The translations under genes were made by a program, and so were the position numbers. Below, in pieces: positions 26,311 to 33,505 of a stretch of DNA of 64,000 bases (its first letter is position 1; each line of letters opens with the position of its first letter). The DNA lies in contig NZ_JAUSVR010000004.1 of NCBI RefSeq assembly GCF_030814815.1, positions 124,001 to 188,000 of the forward strand. Direction: 5' to 3'. A model generated the notes under the pieces. The model saw nothing but the letters and a program-made list of their open reading frames with translations, had not been told where the DNA came from and searched no databases. The DNA comes from Ancylobacter amanitiformis (lineage in GTDB: Bacteria; Pseudomonadota; Alphaproteobacteria; Rhizobiales; Xanthobacteraceae).

Positions 26311-27600
26311 CTAGTTCCTGATCGTCTCGACGCTTCGCCGCTGGCGGGTATCGCTGGCGTTGACGGCTCCTTCGATGATGCGGGGGGGATCCGAGCCCCG
26401 ACGAATGACGAGCTTGTAGGGAATGTCCGGGTTGGTATCGCGATTGCGGTTGTAGAGCGTGATACCCACGTCGATGGGCCCTGACGGCACGGTTTCAGCG
26501 TTCGGAAACGTGATGTGCTCGGCCGGCGCCGGATCGATCCGGTTGGCATTGTTGTCGCGGTCGAGAACGCCCCCGCAGATCGACATCGTGCGATAGTCGA
26601 TCGCGACGGCCTGCGGGCCAGACGGGCACAGGAATTGAGCGGAAAGGTCGAGATCCGCCGTGCCATCCCACAGCAGGGTTATCTCCAGATCCCCCGTTTG
26701 CAGGCCGGCGCGCGCGTCGCGCTCGCGTTGAAGCGTCGCTTCGGCGTCGGGAAGCGCAGCCTCACCCGATGCACCGGCACCGCCGATCGCCCCCGCGGCG
26801 CAGGCGCCGGGAGCCTGCGCGAGCTGCTGTTCGAGGGCCGCGACCTGCGCGCCGAGGCCGCTGAGGCGGTCCATTGTCGCGATGGGGCCGGCCGGGCAGT
26901 AATTCGAGAAGCCGAACCCGAAAAACAGCCATCCGAAGGCGCAGGCCTTGAGCAGGAGGTACATGATCGCGGCAATCAATACCGCGAAGAGGAGCCACAG
27001 CAGGCCGACGAGCGGCCAGCGCGGCGCGGTGGCGGCCAGTGGCGCCTCCGCGGTCTGCGCGGCGGCAAGCCCGGGAGCCGGCGCCATCGGCGGGGCGGCG
27101 GCGGCCGGGGGCGTTGGGGGCGCCACCGGCCGACGCGGTTCCAGCACCCGCAGTCCGGTCCTGACCGCCTGGCCGTTGTCGGTGACGTGGCCCCAGGCGG
27201 TCAGAACCGGCTTGCCATCCACCACGAAGATGCAACTGCGACTGGGAACGGTGAGGCAGTCCCGCAGGAGCCTCGCCATCTCCCGGTCTTCGGCATGCCC
27301 CTGCCGCTCGATCCGGTCCGCCAGCGCATGGATGCGCGCCCCAAGTTCGGCCAGGCTCTGCGTGACGCTCTCGGCAATCTCCGCCGGTGCGGAAACAAGG
27401 TCGAGCGCCACGACACGGCCGGGCACATACCAGTCGATCACCGAGCCATCGCGATTATAGACCGGCTCGGCGAGAAGGCCGCTGGCGTCCGGGCCCAGCT
27501 CCTCCAGCAGGCTGACGAGCAGCGCATGCTCGCTGCGGACGGCCGCCCCGAGCGGGCGAATGGAGACGACGTCGGTGCGATTGATGCGGGTATTATGCAC
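26311..27600 (-). CDS. srfA: SrfA-like membrane protein with DUF2135-like domain
   Basis: 429 residues with a GTG start at 27600 behind GAGGAG, which overlaps the preceding stop. The cytoplasmic N-terminal domain (about 20-150: HALLVSLLEELGPDASGLLAE, DWYVPGR, DGKPVLTAWGH) is followed by a Pro/Ala linker and one membrane helix (195-217). Then come a Cys-flanked hydrophobic patch, a coiled coil (about 235-303), and a beta domain (304-415) with ITLLWDGTADLDL and CGGVLDRDNN. That beta domain resembles DUF2135/YfaP-type domains. It immediately precedes srfB, as in srfABC operons. Its biochemical role is unknown. Confidence 0.78.
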   Translation of the reverse strand: MHNTRINRTDVVSIRPLGAAVRSEHALLVSLLEELGPDASGLLAEPVYNRDGSVIDWYVPGRVVALDLVSAPAEIAESVTQSLAELGARIHALADRIERQGHAEDREMARLLRDCLTVPSRSCIFVVDGKPVLTAWGHVTDNGQAVRTGLRVLEPRRPVAPPTPPAAAAPPMAPAPGLAAAQTAEAPLAATAPRWPLVGLLWLLFAVLIAAIMYLLLKACAFGWLFFGFGFSNYCPAGPIATMDRLSGLGAQVAALEQQLAQAPGACAAGAIGGAGASGEAALPDAEATLQRERDARAGLQTGDLEITLLWDGTADLDLSAQFLCPSGPQAVAIDYRTMSICGGVLDRDNNANRIDPAPAEHITFPNAETVPSGPIDVGITLYNRNRDTNPDIPYKLVIRRGSDPPRIIEGAVNASDTRQRRSVETIRN

Positions 27601-27612
27601 GCCGCCCGCTCC

Positions 27613-28686
27613 TCACCATGTCAGCGAGCGGGTCGTGAGCGCGGCCGACGCGATCATCGCCAGCCGCCCACCGGCCGGGCTTGACGGGAGGATTGAAGGG
27701 GCGGCTGCCGGAAAGAGCGTGCGATCGAGCGCGCCCGAGCGCGGCGACAGCAGGTTCTGCGGCGATCCCGGAACCGCGCCGCCCTGGCAGGTTCGCGCCT
27801 GAAGCGTCTGCTGCAGATCCTCGATGCGCTGGCGCAACACCGCCTCGGTGCCGGCGGCCGAGCCCTGCCCCACCTCGGTGTCCGGGTAGAGCAGGACTCC
27901 GGGGATGAGCAGCAGGATGAGGATCAGGGCAGCCACCGCGCAGGCAATGGCGACCGGCAGCCACGCGCGCGATGGCGCGGGGCCGGCGGGCGCCGCTTGC
28001 GCAGCGGTCATCGCCGCCACGTGCCCCTCGGCCGCAAAAGACGCTCCCACGTCCGGCGGAACCTGGGACGCCGCCTCGTTTTGGGATCGCGACGGTTCGA
28101 CAGGGGATGCCGGGGCGGCCGTTGGCGTGGGGGAGGGGGAGGGGGAGGTCGGCTCAACGGATTCAAGGGAATGGAAGGCAGGTGTGGTCAGCCAGGGCGC
28201 GAACCGTCCGAGGTTCGAGGCGAAAGCCCTGTCGCGCGCGTCCATGGAGGCCGCGGTTGCGCTCGGGAGCAGACCCCAGTTCACCAGAACGGGGCGGCCG
28301 CCTACCAGGTGAAGATTGTTGCCGATATCCGTAACGTTGAGCCAGCGCTGAAGCAGGGGCCCGATGCCGGGATCGGACAAGAGGGGGCGCAGCCGTTCCA
28401 GAATGGCGCCGACCTCGCCCGCAACCCGGATCTGCGTGTGGAAGTCCAGTTCACGCCACTGCTGGATCGCGCCCGAACTGGACGCATACCACGCGACAGA
28501 CGTTGCGGAGGCGCCATTTCCCCGCACGACCTGCGGCAAGGCGAAGAAATCGGCAGCATCCTCGCCAGCTGCTGATCTGATAGAGTCTATTATGATGTTA
28601 TAGCTGTCCAGAATATGGACATCATTTGCGGCGGACTCGGAATAATCAGAAAGTGAATGGCTTCCGATATATACATTCCGAATCAC
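27613..28686 (-). CDS. Second SrfA-like single-pass membrane protein
   Basis: 357 residues, first gene of the cluster, with a GTG start at 28686. The layout repeats its downstream neighbour: an N-terminal domain with LVGGRPVLVNWG (compare VDGKPVLTAWG), a Pro/Ser linker (about 178-235), a membrane helix (242-267, WLPVAIACAVAALILILLLIPGVLL) and a short coiled coil (EAVLRQRIEDLQQTLQA). It has no DUF2135-like end. The first 35 codons are AT-rich and continuous in composition with the AT-rich DNA upstream, unlike the rest of the gene. The two SrfA-like genes look like ancient paralogues (inference). Confidence 0.7.
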   Translation of the reverse strand: MIRNVYIGSHSLSDYSESAANDVHILDSYNIIIDSIRSAAGEDAADFFALPQVVRGNGASATSVAWYASSSGAIQQWRELDFHTQIRVAGEVGAILERLRPLLSDPGIGPLLQRWLNVTDIGNNLHLVGGRPVLVNWGLLPSATAASMDARDRAFASNLGRFAPWLTTPAFHSLESVEPTSPSPSPTPTAAPASPVEPSRSQNEAASQVPPDVGASFAAEGHVAAMTAAQAAPAGPAPSRAWLPVAIACAVAALILILLLIPGVLLYPDTEVGQGSAAGTEAVLRQRIEDLQQTLQARTCQGGAVPGSPQNLLSPRSGALDRTLFPAAAPSILPSSPAGGRLAMIASAALTTRSLTW

Positions 28687-29367
28687 AGATAAATCTCATC
28701 CCATGAGAATGAATATTATATTCAAAAAGTCCAATATTTATATATTATGACGCGATGCATCGATCGCGAAACTCGAAAGCAGTCAAATTCTGTGCAGGCG
28801 CCGATAGGTTAAATGTTGCCGTCGCGGCATGTCAACCGATGTAGTTAAAATTCAGATAAAAAACTCAACCATAAATTGTATGTATACGAATTATATACGT
28901 GAATGGTTTTAGAAAATCACGATGTGAGTGCATATCTAAGTATATCACAAACATGATGAAATACTAAAAATTACATAAAGCAGTTATAATTAGAATATCT
29001 CACAACAAAAAGATTTCCAGATAGTGATGCTGCATATAAATATCGAGTAGCTGCTATATCGTATATGATTTTGTTATAGTTTGTTATTTTCGTTCATATA
29101 TTTTGTATCGCCGCTCTTTCTGGCGATGGAAAATGAGGTGCCCCGTTCGCGTGTTCGATGCCGCGCTTCCGCCTGCCCAGTTCTGCGCCTGATGCATGGC
29201 GCGCGGCGCACGGCACCAAAGTCCTATCGCGGTGAGCCGACCGGAGCGCTATCCGAGCGCGACACCCGTTTTCCATGGGCCGGGCTCCGCGAGGGCCGGG
29301 CCTTGAGCAAGGTTCCCGGGGCTCTCGTCCCCAAGGGTTTTCGCCCCCTTAAGCGTCAGGCCGCAAC
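28687..29367. other. AT-rich intergenic island upstream of the Srf/Tag-like cluster
   Basis: Nearly 700 bp without a convincing gene. From about 28690 to 29110 the DNA is strikingly AT-rich with many TATA- and poly-A/T runs, against a very GC-rich background. GC content returns at about 29110. It contains an inverted repeat CGCGAT-GCATCG-ATCGCG at 28751-28768, and a TATAAT-like box on the minus strand at 28715-28720 just before the first cluster gene, but no matching -35 at normal spacing. A plus-strand frame (29081-29416) lacks support. It may be a promoter/silencer region or a junction of acquired DNA (inference). Confidence 0.7.
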
Positions 29368-30861
29368 ATGCATCGCGAACGTATCCGTCACGCCGGGCTG
29401 CTCGAAAAGATCGTGAGTGCCGAGGAGGCCGCGTCTCATATCCGCAACGGCATGACGGTGGGCATGAGCGGCTTCACCCGCGCCGGCGAGGCCAAGGCGG
29501 TGCCGCTGGCGCTGGCCGCGCGTGCCCGGACCGAGCCGTTGAAGATCACGCTCATCACCGGCGCCTCGCTTGGCAATGATCTCGACAAGCAGCTGGCCGA
29601 GGCGCACGTCCTCTCCCGGCGCATCCCGTTCCAGTCCGATCCGGCGCTGCGCAAGGCGATCAATGCCGGCGAGGTGATGTTCATCGACCAGCACCTGTCG
29701 GAAACCGTGGAACAGCTGCGTACCCGGCAGCTCGGTCCCGTCGATGTCGCGGTCATCGAGGCGGTCGCCATCACCGAGCAGGGCGGCATCATCCCCACCA
29801 CCTCGGTCGGCAATTCCGCGAGCTTCGCCATTCTGGCGGAAAAAGTGATCGTCGAGATCAACACCTCGCAGCCGCTGCTGCTGGAGGGGCTGCACGACAT
29901 CTATATTCCCACGCGGCGGCCGGTGCGCCATCCCATCCCGATCGTGGCGCCGGAGAACCGCGTCGGCCTGCCCTTCATCGCGATCGAGCCCTCGAAGATC
30001 GCTGCCATCGTGGTGACATCGAAGCTCGATTCATCCTCCACCGTGCTGCCGCCGGACGAGGAGACCCGCGCCATTGCCGGCCATCTCACCGATCTGCTCA
30101 AGCACGAGGTGAAGCTCGGCCGGCTGACCACCACGCTGCAGCCGCTGCAGGCGGGCATCGGCAGCATTGCCAATGCGGTGATGCACGGGCTGATCGACAG
30201 CCCGTTCCACAACCTCACCATGTATTCCGAGGTGCTTCAGGATTCGACCTTCGACCTGTTCGATGCCGGCAAGCTCGATTTCGCCTCCGGCTCCTCGATC
30301 ACGCTGTCGCAGGCCAAGTATCAGGCCGTGCTGCCCGATTTCCCGCGCTACAAGCCGAAGCTGGTGCTGCGCCCGCAGGAGATCAGCAATCACCCGGAAG
30401 TCATCCGCCGGCTGGGGGTGATCGCCGTCAACACCGCGCTGGAATTCGACCTCTACGGCAACGTCAATTCCACCCATGTCGGCGGCACGCACATGATGAA
30501 CGGCATTGGCGGTTCCGGCGATTTCGCCCGCAACGCCTATCTCTCGGTGTTCGTCACCAAGTCGATCGCCAAGAACGGAACGATTTCCAGCGTCGTGCCG
30601 ATGGTGAGCCATGTCGACCATACCGAGCATGATGTCGATATCCTCATCACCGAGCAGGGACTGGCGGACCTGCGCGGGCTGGCGCCGCGCGAGCGGGCGC
30701 GGCTGGTCATCGCCAATTGCGTGCATCCGCTCTATCGCGATGCGCTGAGCGACTATTACGAGCGGGCGCTCGGGCGGGCCGGGCACACGCCGCACGTCAT
30801 CGAGGAGGCGCTCGGCTGGCATGCGGCGCTGCGCGCGCGCGGCACGATGTTGCCGGGGTGA
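29368..30861 (+). CDS. Acetyl-CoA hydrolase / succinyl-CoA:acetate CoA-transferase family
   Basis: 497 residues, the usual length of the Ach1/Cat1/AarC family. Both CoA-transferase halves are visible: VGMSGFTRAGEAKAVP near the N-terminus and LQAGIGSIANAVMHGL in the middle. The latter is followed by MYSEVLQDSTFDLFDAGK, whose Glu is the expected CoA-thioester-forming residue. The end carries ITEQGLADLRGLAPRERA, a family signature. The enzyme is cytoplasmic and exchanges CoA between acetyl-, succinyl- or propionyl-CoA and acetate; the exact acids cannot be decided. It is apparently monocistronic. Confidence 0.9.
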   Translation: MHRERIRHAGLLEKIVSAEEAASHIRNGMTVGMSGFTRAGEAKAVPLALAARARTEPLKITLITGASLGNDLDKQLAEAHVLSRRIPFQSDPALRKAINAGEVMFIDQHLSETVEQLRTRQLGPVDVAVIEAVAITEQGGIIPTTSVGNSASFAILAEKVIVEINTSQPLLLEGLHDIYIPTRRPVRHPIPIVAPENRVGLPFIAIEPSKIAAIVVTSKLDSSSTVLPPDEETRAIAGHLTDLLKHEVKLGRLTTTLQPLQAGIGSIANAVMHGLIDSPFHNLTMYSEVLQDSTFDLFDAGKLDFASGSSITLSQAKYQAVLPDFPRYKPKLVLRPQEISNHPEVIRRLGVIAVNTALEFDLYGNVNSTHVGGTHMMNGIGGSGDFARNAYLSVFVTKSIAKNGTISSVVPMVSHVDHTEHDVDILITEQGLADLRGLAPRERARLVIANCVHPLYRDALSDYYERALGRAGHTPHVIEEALGWHAALRARGTMLPG

Positions 30862-30906
30862 GGGGCGGGCGCTAAGCACGGCAAGGACCGGAACCGGAGA
30901 GCCGCG

Positions 30907-31485
30907 ATGCGCCCACGCCTCTATCTGGCCGGACCGGACGTGTTCCGGCCCGATGCCGCTGCGGAGGGCGAGCGGCTGAAGCGCCTGTGCCGGGAGGCCG
31001 GCCTGGAGGGGCTCTATCCGCTGGACGGGCAGGGCGATGACATAAGGCGCAACTGCATCGACATGATCGCGCAGGCCGATGGCCTTGTGGCGAACATCTC
31101 GCCGTTTCGCGGCCATCACATGGATCCCGGCACCGCCTTCGAGATCGGCTATGCGCAGGCGCTCGGCAAGCCGGTCTTCACATGGTCGAGCGAGCGGCGC
31201 CCGCTGGCCGAACGCATTCCCGCCGCGGCCCCGGGGCGGGATGGCGATGGCCATCTGATCGAGGATTTCGGCAAGCCGGAGAACCTCATGATCGTGCCGG
31301 ACGGCCATGTCGTCTGGGCGGGGCCGGACGAGGCCATCCATGAGGCGGCGCGTGCCCTGTCCTTCGGCATCAGGAATCGCGCCTTGCAGCGGCAGGTGCG
31401 GCGCTCGGTGCTGGTTGCGGCGGCCGTCAGCCTCGCGCTGGCACTGGCGGCCGGTGTGGTGGCGAACCGGCTGATCGGCTGGTGA
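30907..31485 (+). CDS. Nucleoside 2-deoxyribosyltransferase-like protein with C-terminal membrane anchor
   Basis: 192 residues from ATG 30907, behind CCGGAG. The fold signature is LYLAGPDVF at the start, then DGLVANISPFRGHHMDPGTAFEIGYAQALGKPV, where the Asp and the Glu of FEIGYA match the family's binding and nucleophile positions. Such enzymes cleave or swap the base of deoxyribonucleosides. Unusually, residues about 165-190 form a hydrophobic helix (VLVAAAVSLALALAAGVVA) after a basic stretch, suggesting a tail anchor with the enzyme facing the cytoplasm. Confidence 0.83.
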   Translation: MRPRLYLAGPDVFRPDAAAEGERLKRLCREAGLEGLYPLDGQGDDIRRNCIDMIAQADGLVANISPFRGHHMDPGTAFEIGYAQALGKPVFTWSSERRPLAERIPAAAPGRDGDGHLIEDFGKPENLMIVPDGHVVWAGPDEAIHEAARALSFGIRNRALQRQVRRSVLVAAAVSLALALAAGVVANRLIGW

Positions 31486-31638
31486 GCGGGCCACCTCCCC
31501 CCGTACTTGACCCTATGACAGGCATTCTCGCTTCCGGCCCGGCAAGATGATAAAATTGCCGCACGATCGCAGGCTATGATCGATCCGTCGGCCGGCCGCA
31601 CAAAGGGGCCGTGCCGCGCGAAACAGGGAGAGTTCAGC

Positions 31639-31917
31639 ATGCGCCGTCTGTTCTTCGCCGCCGCCGCGTTTGGTGCGCTGGCCGGTTTTGCCGGAAGCGC
31701 GCAGGCGGTCGAACTCCTGCCGCCGGCCTATTTCAATCCGCAGGTGCGCCATCTCGGCCCGGTGGAAGCGAACATCTATAACGCGACCGACGTGCTGCCG
31801 CAGGGCCGTCCGTGGTTCCCCTCGCTGGGGCCGAGCTACGGCACCTTCACCGATCCCTGGTTCCCGCCGGTCGGCACGGTGACGGTGCGTCCGGTAAAGG
31901 CGCCGATCAGCAAATAA
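31639..31917 (+). CDS. Small exported protein, unknown
   Basis: 92 residues starting at ATG 31639 behind CAGGGAGAG. Residues 1-23 are a signal peptide (FFAAAAFGALAGFAGSAQA). The mature part is Pro/Tyr/Phe-rich with NPQVRHLGPVEANIYNATDV and GTFTDPWFPPVGTVTV. No domain is recognised, and there are no cysteines or charged catalytic clusters. It should be periplasmic. It stands alone between the deoxyribosyltransferase-like and aminopeptidase genes. Confidence 0.65.
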   Translation: MRRLFFAAAAFGALAGFAGSAQAVELLPPAYFNPQVRHLGPVEANIYNATDVLPQGRPWFPSLGPSYGTFTDPWFPPVGTVTVRPVKAPISK

Positions 31918-32124
31918 GCCGCTCTTTGAGCGACATCGGCGCGCGGCGCGGCGCGGGGCGGGTCGCGGCTTGTCTCAGGGCACGCCGCGATCGCGCCGTT
32001 TTTCGCGTCGAGCATCGCCATGCCTTGACGCCTGCCCTCCCGCCTCCCTTCTATGGCGGACGCGCGGTCGGACGAGACGGTTCGGTCGCGTGCCCAGTTC
32101 TGCCGCGAGCATTCGGAGACGGCC

Positions 32125-33384
32125 ATGCCCAAGCACGCCAGCGTATCCCCGCACGGATTTTCGCACGAGGAGCAGCTGGACCGGCTGGGGCAGGTCGCCG
32201 TGCATGTGGGTCTCGGCCTGCGTCCGGGCCAGGAACTGGTGATGACCGCCTCGATCGATGCGCTGCCGCTGGTGCGCCGCATCACCGAGCATGCCTACAA
32301 GGCCGGCGCCAGCCTCGTCACCACGCTGTTCAGCGACGAGGAAGCCGCGCTCGCGCGCTTCCGCCACGCGCCGGACCAGAGCTTCGACGTGGCGAGCGGC
32401 TGGCTCTATGAGGGCATGGCCGGCGCGTTCAGGAATGGCGCGGCGCGGCTCGCCATCTCGGGCGAGAACCCCTCGCTGCTGGCCAATGAGGACCCCGAGA
32501 AGGTCTCGCGTGCCAATCGCGCGCGCTCCAAGGCCTATATGCCCGCGCTCTCGCTCATCGCCGGCTTCGATATCAACTGGACCATCGTGTCCTATGCCTC
32601 GCCCGCCTGGGCCAAGGCGATGTTTCCGGAGGATCCCGAGGACATCGCTGTCGCCAAGCTGTGGCACGCCATCTTCGCGGCCTCGCGCGTCGATACGCCC
32701 GATCCGGTCGCGGCCTGGGCCGCGCATAACGACCAGCTCCACGCCCGCACCACCCGGCTCAACGCCAAGCGTTACGCCGCGCTGCGCTTCCGCGGGCCCG
32801 GCACCGATCTGACGGTGGGGCTCGCCGACGAGCATGAATGGGCCGGCGGCGCCTCGACGGCGAAGAATGGCATCGTCTGCAATGCCAATATCCCCACCGA
32901 GGAAGTCTTCACCACGCCGCACAAGGGCCGCGTGGACGGCTTCGTGGCCAGCACCAAGCCGCTCTCCTACCAGGGCACGCTGATCCAGGACATCGCGGTG
33001 CGCTTCGAGGGCGGGCGCATTGTCGAGGCGAATGCGCGCACCGGCGCCGACGTGCTGGGCAAGGTGCTGGAGACCGACGAGGGCTCGCGCCGGCTCGGCG
33101 AGGTGGCGCTGGTGCCGCATTCCTCGCCGATCTCGAAGAGCGGGCTGCTGTTCTACAACACGCTTTATGACGAGAATGCCTCCAGCCATATCGCGCTCGG
33201 CCAGTCCTATTCCAAGTGCTTCATCAATGGCTCCTCGCTCTCGCCGGAGGAACTCGCCGCGCGGGGCGCCAATAGCAGCCTTATCCACATCGACTGGATG
33301 ATCGGATCGGGTGAGGTGGATGTGGACGGCATCACGGCCTCCGGCGAGGCCGAGCCGGTGATGCGGCGCGGCGAATGGGCATGA
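32125..33384 (+). CDS. M29-family aminopeptidase
   Basis: 419 residues from ATG 32125, preceded by GGAGACGGCC, the normal size for the AmpS/aminopeptidase T family. The metal-site motifs are in order: PTEEVFTTPHKGRVDG, RLGEVALVPHSSPIS, ASSHIALGQSY and HIDWMIGSGEVDVDG. The Glu, Glu, His, Tyr, His and Asp ligands typical of this two-metal peptidase are all present. It is cytoplasmic and removes N-terminal residues from peptides. No signal peptide; intact. Confidence 0.92.
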   Translation: MPKHASVSPHGFSHEEQLDRLGQVAVHVGLGLRPGQELVMTASIDALPLVRRITEHAYKAGASLVTTLFSDEEAALARFRHAPDQSFDVASGWLYEGMAGAFRNGAARLAISGENPSLLANEDPEKVSRANRARSKAYMPALSLIAGFDINWTIVSYASPAWAKAMFPEDPEDIAVAKLWHAIFAASRVDTPDPVAAWAAHNDQLHARTTRLNAKRYAALRFRGPGTDLTVGLADEHEWAGGASTAKNGIVCNANIPTEEVFTTPHKGRVDGFVASTKPLSYQGTLIQDIAVRFEGGRIVEANARTGADVLGKVLETDEGSRRLGEVALVPHSSPISKSGLLFYNTLYDENASSHIALGQSYSKCFINGSSLSPEELAARGANSSLIHIDWMIGSGEVDVDGITASGEAEPVMRRGEWA

Positions 33385-33505
33385 TGCGGCGCCGGACGCG
33401 GCTGACGCCGCTTCCCGATCGCCTCGATCTATGGTGAATTCGCGCCGCGTCGCGGCGGCCGGGGGGACGGCCGCCGATGTGTCGCGCGGTCGGGGGAAGC
33501 GTCTC

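Noticed and set aside
12220..28686. A complete type VI secretion system
   Set aside because: No sheath, tube, baseplate, TssM/TssL or ClpV genes are in the window; only the regulatory-module-like genes occur.
29300..29345. GC-rich hairpins before the CoA-transferase, considered as a tRNA or riboswitch
   Set aside because: No anticodon-arm or T-arm consensus and no recognisable riboswitch core.
29081..29416. A plus-strand open frame leaving the AT-rich island
   Set aside because: No ribosome-binding site or domain; it runs into the start of the CoA-transferase gene in another frame.
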